In this document: positions 12,428 to 24,712 of the stretch, piece by piece
How positions within the stretch are numbered: the first letter of the stretch is position 1
How the letters are laid out: every line of letters begins with the position of its first letter
Source: Chondrilla cf. caribensis
Lineage: Eukaryota; Porifera; Demospongiae; Chondrillida; Chondrillidae
DNA length: 64,000 nucleotides
Reading direction: 5' to 3'
Assembly (NCBI GenBank): GCA_964020155.1
Contig: OZ026550.1
Coordinates: 3,404,852 to 3,468,851, forward strand
Notes under the pieces: model-generated
What the model was told of the DNA's origin: nothing
Seen by the model: the letters and a program-made list of their open reading frames with translations, nothing else
The model's database searches: none
Program-made: the position numbers and the translations under genes

Positions 12428-13651
12428 ATGGCGGGTGGTAAGCCGAAGGAATCGGAATATCTCGTATATTTGTACGAATCGTCCATGCAAGGGTGAGATG
12501 AAATAGAATCATAGTTTTTGGTATGCCTGTACTGAATCCAACATCTTAAGCTTAAGACTTATTTTCCACTCGTACCCTAGACCTATTTCATGATCAACAA
12601 TAGGCCTGTAAGCAAATTTCTAGTCAGTACACGCGAGCAATGAATTAAAAAGTAGCTAGGGGTTTGAGTGTACGACTTTTACTCTCCTATAGTTTCCTAT
12701 GCAATTTAAAATGTATGGTTTATACTCCAGACTTCACATATTGCACAAACTACATGTATTACTCTTTGTTCATTTTTGAGTTTGACATTACAATAGTTAG
12801 CGAATATTTTTGTGTATCCATTATCAACCTTCGACTGTCTGGAAGCTTGTACATATACCAAGTTGTCATTTTCCATATTTTCTGTTCACAGGGAATCCAG
12901 CTATAACAAAGGTAACGAAGGCCTAAGGTAAGGTCTACCTGAACACTATGCCCATGAAATCATTCAACTCCATATTGGCATTGTGTCTCCATGCAGATCA
13001 CAGAATTTAATATAGTCTTAAACTTATTTTCATATTATTAATTGATCCTTCTACGTTTTGTGGATGCACTAAGCTGCTCCCCTCACCATTGCATGTATAG
13101 TGATTCCACTGGTTAAGCCACATCTTTATTAATACTTACTTTACATCTGCGAACATTTGATACCTGTAGTAATGACAATTTGGTAATAACAGACAATACC
13201 TGCAAGGTCAAAACATCCAGCTATAGGATGTGATCAGACGTTTGTCTCATGCTTCAGTATGTAATTGCTTACGATGATGCTTTGTACTATAAATATGCAT
13301 GTATGGTGGTTTTATATTCACATGTTACGTACGTGATTGTACGTACATGCATGATTAACTACAAGTGAAGTCTTAGTCTTCATTTGTACATGATGTATGG
13401 TGTATGTTGAAAAAAGGAACTATGTACTCTGTGCTCGCACGCATGTATGCGTATGTACGTACGTGATTGTAATGATATTTATATATAATTGCTGTTGTCT
13501 ATCGCATCCAGCCTGACCCTTGTTGGTACCAGTATCACTGTTTCTGATGAGCATGAGTTGAGACCTCTTATAGCAGCTCATATACCGTCCACTGGACTGT
13601 ATTCTAACACTGGACACATGTGCAATATTGGGTGAGAGTGGTGTGTGTGTG

Positions 13652-13711
<60 letters not shown>

Positions 13712-16700
13712 CGTGCCTGCATGTGTGTGTGCATACACGTGCCTGTTGATACACCCATACATATGTACTTATATGTATGTACTGTATGTTTGCCCATTTG
13801 TAGTTAGTATGCTTTGTATACTGTATATACTGTAAGTTATGTGTATGATTAATTACACAAACACAATAGCATGATAGTTTAAATGTGCATGTTATTGTAC
13901 ATACGTATGTTGTTGTACATGTTAAATGTTAGATTAAAATTAATGTGCATTTTTGATTGTTATTGATCTTTATGGCATAATACAGAGGTGATCGACAGCC
14001 TCGAGCCTGTTTCTTTTGTCTGTTGGAGATTCCTCTATCGCTAAAAGACTCTAGTAAAGACATTCTCATCGTCATGTTATGCTCAGGTAGACAGTCTCTA
14101 GAATTGTATCCTTTTTAGTATTTTATGCACATACATTTCTGCTGGTATTTATTCTGTTGATTTGTACATACATATATGTACATATGTAGGGTTGAAACAA
14201 TGCTATTGATGTATAATGTGTTTTAGTGGACAATGTGAGCTTCCTATTAGTCTTCCACTTCACACTTCTAGGAACAATTTGGTGTATAATAATCTTTAGC
14301 CTCCTCAGTAACTGCAATCTGACATCATTGCTACACTGTGAGTACGTGCATTGTTTCGTTTGGGTGAGTATTGTATGTAGGACAGACGTAATCTAATACA
14401 CTACGTATTAGTGTTGGGCGGTATACCGGTATATAGTTGAATCGCGGTATTGAGTTCATACCGTTCCGGTATATATTGTATGTATATTCATACCGGAAAC
14501 CGGATACCGATTATACCGTGACAAAATTGTATAGTATACGGTATCCGCATAACTATTCGTGCAGCTGTGCAAGATGGCCGGTGTACGTAGCGTCGATTAT
14601 CTACGCGTGTAGATTGCTTCTGCGACCGTGAACGATAACAGCTGAACAAAGAATCGACAGAAATCGTATTATTTATATTTCAAACAAAGAATGGGCAGAA
14701 AGCGCGTCGCTGTCGTAAACCTACGTTTCATACTGAAGCGATTCGAAGAGTTTCTACAGTTATTGGATAGTTATGGCAAAACTAGTAAGCAAGAGCGGTA
14801 CGAAAAGCGTTGTATGGGACTATTTCGGTCTCGAACTGGGAAAAGATGAAAAAACTGTCGATGATGGCAGTACTGTATGCCAAAATTGTCGATAACAAGT
14901 GCGAGCAAAGCACGAGAACACCTCAAACTTGTTGGCACACTTCTGAACAAACCACCCCTCAGTTATTAGTATAGTATGGTATATATATTTACATAATATA
15001 CAGTATAGAATAGTATTATTAGAATAGTAGGTATGTAGTTATACCGCAATATTTTTTTCAGAAATACCGTGGTACTATATTTGTTAATACCGCCCAACAC
15101 TACTACGTATATTTACATAGCAGTCAACAGTTTTTCCTTAGAACTACGTATTAACTGCATGGAGCTATTTTGTCTTTGTGTTTGGCAACAGTAGAGAACT
15201 CGCTATAGCTTGCTGAGTTTACTTGCTTGGTTTCCTTGATTCATCTTTGCAAGATTTCGTCCGGAATTAGAAGAATTTTGTGAAAAGCTCATCTCCCCTT
15301 TTGTGAATTTGGTAAGGGATGTTTAATTTCTACCATCTATCATCTGGTTTATTGATATACGCAGTACATAGATGAGAAACTCTGTGTTTGCCATGTTTAG
15401 TAATTGTACTTTTATTGCTGTACGTACTATCAGGTTTTATTTCCATTTATAGTTTTCAACAGGCAGTGTAATTGAACACTTCAATGGTTCTTCTGCTGCG
15501 GACATTTTGTCCTCATGGTATCATGATTGTGTGAGTTGTGGGCGTTGTAATGCATGCTAACTATGTGTAGTAGATATTCTGTAGTGACAGCCTGGTGCCC
15601 ATGAGGTCATATCATGAGGGAGCTCAGGTATATGTGTACTGTATCATTATGTTGACTTTTGCTATGCATACGTAATTGTTGATTCTACTAAGATGGCATT
15701 GAGAAGGAAGGCTGAAGTACATTGTGATGGTTGGATACTGTAGTTGTCCCATAAGTGGCAGTCGTGCCCTGTCTAAAGGTCATATCTACATGTGTACATT
15801 TATGTGGCATTGTTTGTTAGACAAAGCAAATATTGTTTGTTCATTCCAAACTATCATGCTATTGTGTTTGTGTTGAATTAGGCAACACATTCCATGTTCT
15901 TTGCACTACTTATTGCTTTCTCTGTCCAGGTACTGTATCTTGATAGGTGTGTGTCACTGTATGAAGCTCACTTACCTCTACTGCTGTACATGGTGAGTTA
16001 ATGTATGTGTATGTTGCTTATCAATCATCATGTTCCTGTGCGTTGCTTGGCGTTTGATCATTGGATGTGCAAAGTGTGTTGGTTAGTGTTGAACCATGGG
16101 GTATCTTCGACTAGGGCTAATGTGTGTCTGTGGGATGTTGGTGTGTACATCATAGCTATGTTCACCTGTGCTTCCCTGAGTTCACCTGTATTTGTTTGTG
16201 TTGCTCCAATTTTTATCAGTGCATACTTACTGACATTGAAGTAACTGGAGAGAATCAAAAGACCGTAGAAGATGTCAAATTGTGAGAAAATCTTGCTGTA
16301 ATACGTACACACACACACATACACACTTGGTGTTTGTATTACTATCCAAATTCAATATTTAATGTTTATATTTTTGGGTTGTGATTGACTCAATAATAGA
16401 TTCCTTGAGGCTACAAGTTTGTCTTCACTAGTTGAGAATACCACCTGTGTTCAGGTTAGTATAGAATTTGTCTAAAGTACAAGGTGTAGTTGTGTTCTAC
16501 TATAGTATCTGATGCTGTGTATATACTAATATGTACCTATACAACATACTATACGTTTTTGAGTAGAACTATAATTGTTAATTGTATACATTTTGACTGT
16601 TTTTGTACATATGTGTCTGTTGTTGATATTATGTTCATATGTACGTACATGCTAACTTTCTACATAGTTAAACAAGGAGGAAACATCATATGTACCGCTT

Positions 16701-18626
16701 GAGTTAGGAGCCAAAGTCTCTGGCGGTGATCAATGGACTGTAAAGGTCACTTCAAAAGCAACGGACTTGTCACGAATAAGTTTGTTCACCAAACTGTTAC
16801 AATGTTGTATTCAGGACTCCATGCAAAACACAAAAACTGGAATTCCTTCTAATCTATGAATCCTCTAAGACAGCGCTTGATTGTAATTGTAACACTCATC
16901 ACTGCCCTGGAGCTACTATTCACATACATGTTCGTGGGACTTTAGTTTGGCTAATTATGCAAATAACTCTGGATTTGTAAGGATTTTTCTTTCAGTTTTT
17001 TTGGAAACAAACTACGCATGTCTGTGGGGATGTGTCTTCTCATGAAAGTTGAGCACAAATTGCAAGCCAATTTTCTGTTTGTAACATATACAGTACAATC
17101 AGCAAAATTATCATGCATATTGTATGTATGTACATACAATATGTGTAAGTGTGCTATATATACCTCCACTAATAGTCCACATGTTCATGTGGATGAGCGA
17201 TTTCTAGAATAAGTGATCAAATTGTTGGCTCTACATACGTACGTACGTACGTACGTACATGCTTTAATCATATCCAACTTGAAATCCTGTATGTGTACGT
17301 ATCATTTTATTGTAATATACATATTCAGTATATTCTGTGTACCTAATATAATTTTCTTTCTTGGTGTTAGGCTATGGTGTCTGTTGTGATAATTTTCTCT
17401 TCTGTGTTGTGCAGAACCTCAACAGTTTCTTTGTGAATGGGGAAAACTAATAGCATCAAAACAGAATGCTTTTCAGAGGCGGCAGTGCATTGAGAATTTT
17501 AAGTTAAAGGTTTGTGTATACATTATATGTAATAGTTGTACCACCTTTCAGCAGGGTACATGGGAAATAGACAGATTGATAGTCCACGAGGGCGGAGCCC
17601 GAGGGGTCTATCTAATCTGTCAATTTCCCATGTACCCTGCTGAAAGGTGGTACAACTAACTTGTATCCCAGCAACTGTAAGAATAGGCTCAAGTTTGTTT
17701 ACGCGTTGGTATCGATATCGCTTGAACGGATCGGAGAAGATGAATGCCGCGTGAGTATATTTCAAACGAGTGTGTAGATTGGCGGCTATATACGTTGGAG
17801 AAGTATAAAGAGGAAGAAGAGGAGTTTCAGAAGTAATTGACGAAATTTTAGAAGAAAACGAGCCACCACAGACCTCTGCTGTTCTACCTACGGCCGGATG
17901 TCAGCATCTGAGCGAAGCTAACGGAAGAATGCGCTTGTTTTCTAGAAGAATCGGAGAAGAAAAAGAGCCAATTTGCCGACCTGCCATCAAAAGAGAACTT
18001 CGCAGTTTCGAAGAAGTCGTTTGTACCAAAAAAGCACGGCGAAGGATAAAGAAATGGACAGTGAAGAATTTTAGCGAGTGTATTGCTGCGTACTTGCTCT
18101 GCCGTACCTTGTTGCGTATGCTGTACTGTGTTGCGTTGCCATGACAATAATGAAGTGTTAATTAATTGAAGGCCCCCGGTCAAAAAGGGTACTTTAACGT
18201 TTGGAAGAAAAAATCTACTTTCGTTCTGAAAACGACATCTACCTTCTCAAGAAGTAGTAAATGAAATGTAAATGCGAAAGAAGTGAGCATTCGGGTGGTA
18301 GGAGCCCATTTTCATTACGTATTCGTTACGGTACTTACCTGCACTACTCCGTAAACGATTAAACTCCGTTTGCTCAGAAATTACGGAATACGTTAAAGTA
18401 CCCTTTTTGACCGGAGGCCTTCAATTAATACGCTGTTTTAGGAAGTATCGAATTAAGCCTGTGAATAGGTGTCTATAGAGTCTGATAGACCCCATCTGTG
18501 TGTCTACAGGATATAGACACACAGCGGCGCCTTTGATCTCGTCTCGCACTGGGATACAAGTACGTATGTAATATTCATGTGCAGTACTATTATATTATGT
18601 ACTACATATACATATGTATGTAGTAC

Positions 18627-18660
<34 letters not shown>

Positions 18661-19349
18661 ATGTACTTAACTGCTTCTCACACCAAGGCTTCCTCTTATA
18701 CAATACCACTTGTATTGTGTGTAGTGTGTATGTATAATGTGTGTACCATGTATGTATATACACTAGAACCAGGCACTTTTAACCCTCACCTACACATATC
18801 GTGTTAGTGTGGTCACTGCACTGTGTATTTACGTACAATGACCTAATTATGTTTTGTTGTTTGTTATCTTCACTGCATTGTGTAGATAATTCAAGATGTC
18901 AATAGTCTGAAACGGCTACTGCAACAGGCAGAAGCAGACTATCACTCATTGTACAGGTGGGTGACATTGCATTTATATTTTCATAAAAGGCCGTGAAACA
19001 TGCTGTGGATTATTGAGAATTAACACACCAGATTCATATAAATCATCAATATTGATAATATTATGGGATTCTTTGGACAATTTTCCATTATACAGCTACG
19101 TATACAGCCAGTTACTAATATGATGTTCATTCTTAATCATTTTCCAACTTTGTTCTGTGTCAGCCTGTGTTAATGCATTCTTTTAGGGCGTACCTGTTCC
19201 TGTGTCACAGTGGAAATGGTCAGGTATTGCTTAACATTGCTATAATGGAGGCCTCTGCTGTCAGTTCTGATTCTGTGCAAGCCACAGCTGTTGTGAAAGC
19301 TGTAGAAGAGTTTGCAAAAGAAAAGTGTTTTTCATATGTCAGACAATAA
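12428..19349 (+). CDS. NJMU-R1 (C17orf75) homologue, 347 aa, 13 exons
   Basis: Recognised by its C-terminus: RRQCIENFKLK, IIQDVNSLKRLLQQAEADYH, then LFLCHSGNGQVLLNI, which align without gaps to the human C17orf75 (NJMU-R1) segment starting LENFKLKAIQDTNNLKRFIR. Working backwards, 13 exons close in phase: 12428-12492, 12892-12927, 13512-13631, 13986-14105, 15254-15311, 15453-15530, 15930-15992, 16220-16281, 16400-16454, 16668-16725, 17415-17509, 18886-18956 and 19187-19349. Other matching blocks are DEHELRPLIA, CFFCLLEIP, LELFRPELEEF and ILSSWYHDC. Human C17orf75 associates with the WDR11-FAM91A1 complex that acts in vesicle tethering at the trans-Golgi, so a trafficking role is likely. No catalytic domain. 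The donor of exon 10 is the least certain (it uses GTGATC). Introns carry a hAT relic and foldback elements. Confidence 0.85.
13641..13710. repeat. (GT)n microsatellite in NJMU-R1 intron 3
   Basis: GT repeat with a few GCGT units, just after the donor of exon 3. Confidence 0.93.
14409..15102 (+). mobile_element. Non-autonomous hAT transposon with BED zinc-finger remnant
   Basis: The element is bounded by inverted termini TAGTGTTGGGCGGTAT and ATACCGCCCAACACTA-type ends, flanked by a perfect 8-bp direct repeat CTACGTAT (14401-14408 and 15103-15110). An 8-bp target duplication and a YAGNG terminus are hAT hallmarks. Inside, plus strand from 14774, a decayed ORF reads SGTKSVVWDYFGLELGKDE, then VCQNCR, then a stop, then VRAKHENTSNLLAHF: the Cys2 part and NTSNLLxH part of a BED zinc finger as found at the N-terminus of hAT (ZBED-type) transposases. 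The catalytic core is absent, so the 694-bp copy is an internally deleted derivative. It sits in intron 4 of the NJMU-R1 homologue. Confidence 0.9.
17533..17658. repeat. 126-bp foldback (inverted repeat) in NJMU-R1 intron 11
   Basis: Left arm starts TAGTTGTACCACCTTTCAGC and the right arm is its reverse complement ending GGTACAACTA; arms of about 40 bp enclose a GC-rich centre. Likely a MITE or the end of a larger composite element that continues to 18560. Confidence 0.8.
17660..18560. mobile_element. Composite element with CTTGTATCCCAG inverted ends and decayed ORF
   Basis: Inverted 12-bp words CTTGTATCCCAG (17660-17671) and CTGGGATACAAG (18549-18560) bound about 900 bp of intron 11. Between 17925 and 18100 the plus strand reads FSRRIGEEKEPICRPA and KKARRRIKKWTVKNFSEC, which recalls the start of the tyrosine-recombinase-related domain of ZMYM/KIAA1958-like Crypton derivatives (W-V-x-x-F motif). 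That resemblance is weak. A second inverted-repeat element is nested at 18157-18430. Confidence 0.4.
18157..18430. mobile_element. Nested MITE with about 40-bp terminal inverted repeats
   Basis: Ends ATTAATTGAAGGCC...CGGTCAAAAAGGGTACTTTAACG and the reverse complement CGTTAAAGTACCCTTTTTGACCG...GGCCTTCAATTAAT. About 270 bp, no coding capacity. Lies inside the larger 17660-18560 element, so it inserted later or is a component of it. Confidence 0.8.
18629..18657. repeat. Short (GT)n microsatellite
   Basis: About 29 bp of GT in intron 11 of the NJMU-R1 homologue. Confidence 0.9.
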
Positions 19350-20805
19350 TATTAATAGCTTTGTTTGGTCATTTCTATGGAACTACATGCATATGTACGT
19401 AGGTACATTGTCGTTAGTACACAGTTGAAGAGTTAGTGAGTTACGTAAATGTGATGATTTCTGCGAAACTATCAACAACTTGTGTTGAATCATACATTCC
19501 TACAAGCTGAGTGAAATAAACAACCTGTATGAAGAGATGAACATATTATGTGGAAACAGATAAAAGTGTAGTCTGCAGATACTAAAATTTTTCATCAATT
19601 ACAAGAAATATCAGAGAGGAAGGTAATTGTCTCTATGTAGTAGTTACTCAAGAGAAGTGTCAGCTCATATGCACTATACGTGAGGTGTGTACATTGCAAT
19701 TGTATGATGGTTTAACTCAGTGTATGTACTAGTGCACATATAATATTGTTCTTACATATCTACAGCATATTATGCAACATATGATTTGTAATGATACAGT
19801 TGTTGTCCATATATAATTCCATGAACTTTCAGCCACAAGACGACATTCCACTTGCCCAGCAAAATTCCCATCTCCAATCTGAATCAGACTGTAGAGCAGT
19901 GTTCCAAATGCAAGGACAATTTCCGCTATCCTGGAGTTCCCTCCTCAATCCTGCCCCTACCCATAAAAATTTAATGTGAGCATATTATGGCAACTCAATG
20001 TGGAGTCATTGGAGCCCTCTACCACATTGCATGCACAGGTACTCTCAGAGTAAAAAATTGAACCATTGAGTGAACGCTGTTAGTAAGGTGCAAGAGGCTT
20101 CCTTTTATACTCACTTGATTGCTTCCTGTGATTAGAAATTTTCTTGTTCCACTAATGATATAATCGAATTAATCGATTAATTAAAGTTTCTTATACTAAA
20201 AGTTTCTTATACTAACGTATTCATTAGTTGCATATTAAATTTTGATATGTACACTGTATACTGTGTATTGTACATACATAATCTACATAGATTATGTAAT
20301 ATTCGTAAAGTTATTGTGCATACAATAGTAGTTTGGATCGATGGTGTATGTCAATTCACATATGGAAATAAAATATTATTGAGTATATTACATGTGTGTA
20401 AATGGCTTATTAAATTATATATATTGTATACAGCTCCTATTTTAAGTTGCATACTACAGTACAGTATTAAATTACAGTCTAAGTAACTTACGTATTATCA
20501 CTGAATCAGCAAACATAATCACAACTGTATGTACACAATATGCATTACACTGTTAATGATCGATATATACGTATTACAAAACTATGCAAATGCATACGAT
20601 TGAGTCAAATGTGTGTGTGTGTGTGTGCGTGCGTGCGTGCATGCGTGTGTGTGCGTGTGTGTGTGTGCGTGTGTGTGCGTGTGCGTGTGTGTGTGCATGT
20701 GCGTGCATGCGTGTGTGTGTACGTGTATACTGTATATATTGTCTGTACATACGTATGAGTGACACACAGTAAGAAACAGTGCCCATCATAGTTATACTGT
20801 TTATG
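19350..20805. other. Convergent intergenic region with (GT/GC)n tract
   Basis: Between two gene 3' ends facing each other. AT-rich; a compound GTGTGC/GCGT repeat occupies about 20611-20730. No coding signal supported. Confidence 0.6.
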
Positions 20806-22557
20806 TTACTTGTTAGTCTTCCTGCCATTGATGAGTGGTTGTCTCTCTAGATCTGGTTCACTCCTGGCTGCATCTACATCCATTCTCACTCTTTGGTAAA
20901 TCACATTTTTGCCAATGTAGCCCAACAAACAAAGCAAAACTGATGATATCAAGGAACTTAAAATGGTGCTACTGCTGATAAATGTTTCTTGTCGCATTCG
21001 GTTGCTTGAACACCAAACTGCATTTACATAAATGTATACAAAGCATGTTAAGAGAATTGTTATAAACACTGTTGCCTTCTTCAAACAATAATTATATGAA
21101 CAGTGATGTCTTCGATTTCTCCCTTTGGTCACCTCCAATTGAATGAATGTAAGGAAGGCAACTGGTGTAACCACACACAAAATATTGCCAGTAGATCTCA
21201 AAAAGCAACAGAGTGGTCTGGATCTGTACATGAAGTACTATCCCGATGTAGCTGAATGCACTAAGTTTTCCAATTATACTTTTCCAAGTTTTGGAATTTC
21301 TTTTTGGCCTGGTCATCTTCCAGAAGAAAGGCCACAGGAATGGTATCTCAATGATGGACACAGTGATGAAGAAGGCAAACTGTACATCCAAATGTAGTCT
21401 GTACTTTGAAGAACTCCTTGTAAACATTCATAGTAGGGTCAGTGTCAATGAATTGATTCATGCAATACATTGTGTGTACATACTGTGTAAATAGGTGAAT
21501 GCTGAGTAACCACGATACAACAATTGTAGATCTTACTGTGTATCTAGCCATTAATGACTGCTCCAGTGTTTCTCTGATTATTATCCTTTTTTGAGCGATG
21601 GACATCATGAATAACAATCCCGAAGTTATGAACACGAGGAGTGGTATAATATAAACCAGTGATTTTCCATCATACTGATATGGATTGTGAAGAAAATGAT
21701 TTTCTGTGTTTGTTTCCAATACATCAAGGTGTGAAACATCTGCCAGGCCCTGTCGAGCAATTCTTGTCAACTGTAGAAATTGATATGAAAACATACATAA
21801 TGTGAGTAGTATGTATGTGCATGAGTGTATTATTATTATGGAGCAGGGGTTATTATGTACATTGGAAATATTGGAGTGTATTCACAAAGAAAACATCAAT
21901 CATTAACGTAATATGCATTGGGATGAATACAAGGTCTACAGTCAATTCATCTCCCAATGACATGATACATCAAAGACACCAGTATGCCGGTAAACAGGTT
22001 ACCAGCACTGCAGTAACCTGCAAGCAAACCTATAACCTAGTAACTCGACCAATCATATCAATCTATACCTTTAAAGGTCATTATATTCTTGTACTGGTGT
22101 ACAACTTTTTTCATTTGCTTTATGTATTTTCGCTCTGTTTTGATGGTGAGGTGCAATATCCCAGATACTTCCTAATTGCTGAAACTGTGTACGATCGAAG
22201 GAATATCTGTACTGCACATTTTCTAGGTGTTACTTTGCAGTTCTCTCTGTGAGACGGGTCACAACATTCTACTACAGATGATGAATCTATATCCAGCTCA
22301 ACTCTGCCCGTACTGTTGTCTAATGAGATGTTGTGGTACACAGCATTCATCTCTTCTACACTTTCGATAGTGGCAAACCTGAAGATGGATTTATCCCTAT
22401 CACTCATGGATGACCTGTCACATTTGAAATTTGCTATCATATCTTCTAAATTCCTGATACAGTGAAGTGCAGAGCACTCAGTTGACCACACATCAGCAGC
22501 CAGTGATAAGGCTACAATAAGAACTGCGAGAATATTTCTACAACTCATCATTATCAC
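20806..22557 (-). pseudogene. Seven-TM receptor-like protein with short ectodomain; frame broken twice
   Basis: Exon 1 (22557-22234) encodes a signal peptide (NILAVLIVALSLAADVWS) and a Cys-containing, Asn-glycosylatable ectodomain; a GT at 22233 and an acceptor at 21771 join it in phase 0 to exon 2 (21770-20806). Exon 2 encodes, in order, seven hydrophobic stretches, e.g. LVYIIPLLVFITSGLLFMMS, FAFFITVSIIEIPFLWPFFW, AFSYIGIVLHVQIQTTLLLF and ATVFITILLTCFVYIYV, then a charged tail ending LERQPLINGRKTNK. The reading frame shifts by one base, in the same direction, near 21385-21405 and again near 21170-21195. A 25-bp GT-AG stretch could explain the first as a tiny intron; none of the right length explains the second. 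So this is a pseudogene or the assembly has indels. I do not recognise the family; no DRY or NPxxY motif is evident. GPCR-like topology is inference. Confidence 0.55.
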
Positions 22558-24712
22558 TTCTTCTACAAATGAAATTTCTACAAATTTGTTCTCAATATAC
22601 TACTACCAGCAGTCCAGTAATGACTTCGTGGAATTTTCAACTTCAATCTGTAAATGTAACACTAATGGATATTATAGTCCCTGCACCATAGTGTGTGGTC
22701 TTAACATTCATTACATGTTGTACACATGCACAATAGAAGGAAACACGGGAGTGCTGCGGTAATCCTTGGCACATCATGGTGATAAGATGTCACTGCCCTC
22801 AATCAACTATTACTTACTGTACATATCTTGTGTGCATTGGATTTTGTTGTGCTCCGTTTTGTTTTTGTGGTTCCACTGTTTGTCTTTTGTTTGCTTTGAT
22901 GGTCCATGTGTCCTGTTTGTTCATTAATGTAACTTGTAATTATTGTTGTAGACTGTACAAGAGAGATGTATTGTAACCCAGGGGATTTTGTCATTCCATT
23001 TTGCACTTACATCTGTATACTGTATATAAAGGGTGTACAGTGGAACCTCAAAGGACACTCCGAATACAAGGCACCATAGAATTTACCTCCTAACATAGGG
23101 CACTTTTGGAGGTACAAAGATTGACTCCCACAGTGATTATGCATGTTTCACCTCTGAATAGTGGACAACCTCTCTACCGTGGACAGATTACGTAGCTGGT
23201 CCCAATGTGTCTTTTTTGAAAACATTTGAAATCTTTATTGACTATTGATACAATAATAGATGGATTTAAATAGAAGTATTTTCATGTCAACGACTCGTTA
23301 CAATAACAATGAGTTAAAAATTGCTTATTATATTTGTATTCCTTTCAGTTTTCAAGGTCATTAGACAAAGTAATCGAAAATTAAATTGAAAGCGACTTAC
23401 AAAAGTGTTTCTGCTGTGTTTTGAACATTTGTACATAATAATATTATTATAGTAACTGCATAATACTTATACGTGGCATGGCAGCTAACAACATACAACT
23501 CTGTCATATTCCATGCAGTCTCAACGTTTGTCAGTGTGTACATGTGTGTGAACTACATGAGTTGTGGCTCACACACGTGCTGTTGTGGAGCATACAGTTA
23601 TAGGTAGTTGTAGTTCATACTGGTGGTTATAGATCACATTGACTATTGTAGATCTCTCAGGCAGTTGTAGTTCACATTGGGTGTTGTGTATTACACAGGC
23701 AGATGTATTTTATACTGATGGTTGTAGTTGGAACTGGCTGCATAGATCTCACATGCTATTTTTATTGTAGTTGTATATAGATCCCATAATATTATGCTGT
23801 AGTAGATCTCACAGGCAGTTATACAAAGATCACACTGCCTGCAGGGGATCTCAGTCAGTTGTATATCATACGGGGTATTGGAGATCTCATAGTCAAAGTG
23901 CTGAGACATGTGTAGATCACAGTGGCTGTGGTGGTTCCCATATCATTGTTAGATATACAGGCTTTGGGGGATTTCACAGGTGGCTTAGATCACAGAGGCT
24001 GCTGAGCGTGCATATGGATCACAATGATTGTTGTAAATCAGACATATCGTTGTTGATCTCACAGGCAGAGATAGAACACTTGTACATTATTACTATTAAT
24101 ATCTACAAGTTAGGAGAAGCAGTCAAGGTAATTTCCAGCACAGCACAGAAGTGTACAAACACTGAGTAGCACAGTATTCATTATGACAGTATCTGTTATG
24201 TGTTTGCCATTTTTCATTTCAGTATATAGTTAAGTAAGAAACCCTTGTGAAACATTCGTGGATAAAAGTACCAAATGGACACTAGTACACCAGGAAGTCA
24301 TCTTCCAGTACATAACTTCATGTAGCTATAGGTATGAAATGTACTTTCTAACATCTGTTGTTCATTTTCATTGGCCCCGCCATAATAGTCAAATAATTAT
24401 TGTGCACACCTGTCGATGTACCACTGATGACTGGCTTGTATCCTCTCTATTGCTAGCTGTATATCATATATACGTACGTAGCTTGTTACTCAGTCGATTG
24501 TTGAGAACTCTACTAAAAAGTCTCAGTTGCTTACCTCAAGATCTAGAAACTTGATTTATTATTGTTAGCAAATAATAATTATATTATTAATGCTGTTTAC
24601 CTCAGTGTTCAATCTACAAAGTGTGTGCAATCCTTTGCTATAAGAATCAATTTCTTGATTTAAAGTTATGTATAACAGTGTCCACAGCCATTCTGCTGTA
24701 TGCTATAGCTAG
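22558..24712. other. Gene-free region with truncated MITE and degenerate short-unit array
   Basis: No gene seen. At 23036 a TACAGTGGAACCTC terminus resembles the left end of a pogo-type MITE without a clear partner. 23540-24075 holds a degenerate array (separate entry). Confidence 0.5.
23540..24075 (+). repeat. Degenerate tandem array, roughly 25-40 bp unit (GTTGTAGATCACA..GGCAG type)
   Basis: The phrases TGTAGATC(T)CA, GGCAGTTGTAG and TAGTTCACA recur irregularly about 15 times, with units drifting in length and sequence. It is not coding. A related-looking array in the opposite orientation lies at 34170-34400. Confidence 0.6.

Noticed and set aside
14223..14332. A hydrophobic splice-bounded exon (FLLVFHFTLLG) in the NJMU-R1 gene
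   Set aside because: Reading through to a donor at 14106 joins in phase to 15254 and reproduces the human ELFR..EL segment, so this piece is intronic.
15588..15928. Extra exons such as IFCSDSLVPMRSYHEG and ATHSMFFALL in NJMU-R1
   Set aside because: The human protein aligns without a gap from SSWYHDC (exon 6) to VLYLDRC at 15930, leaving no room for them.
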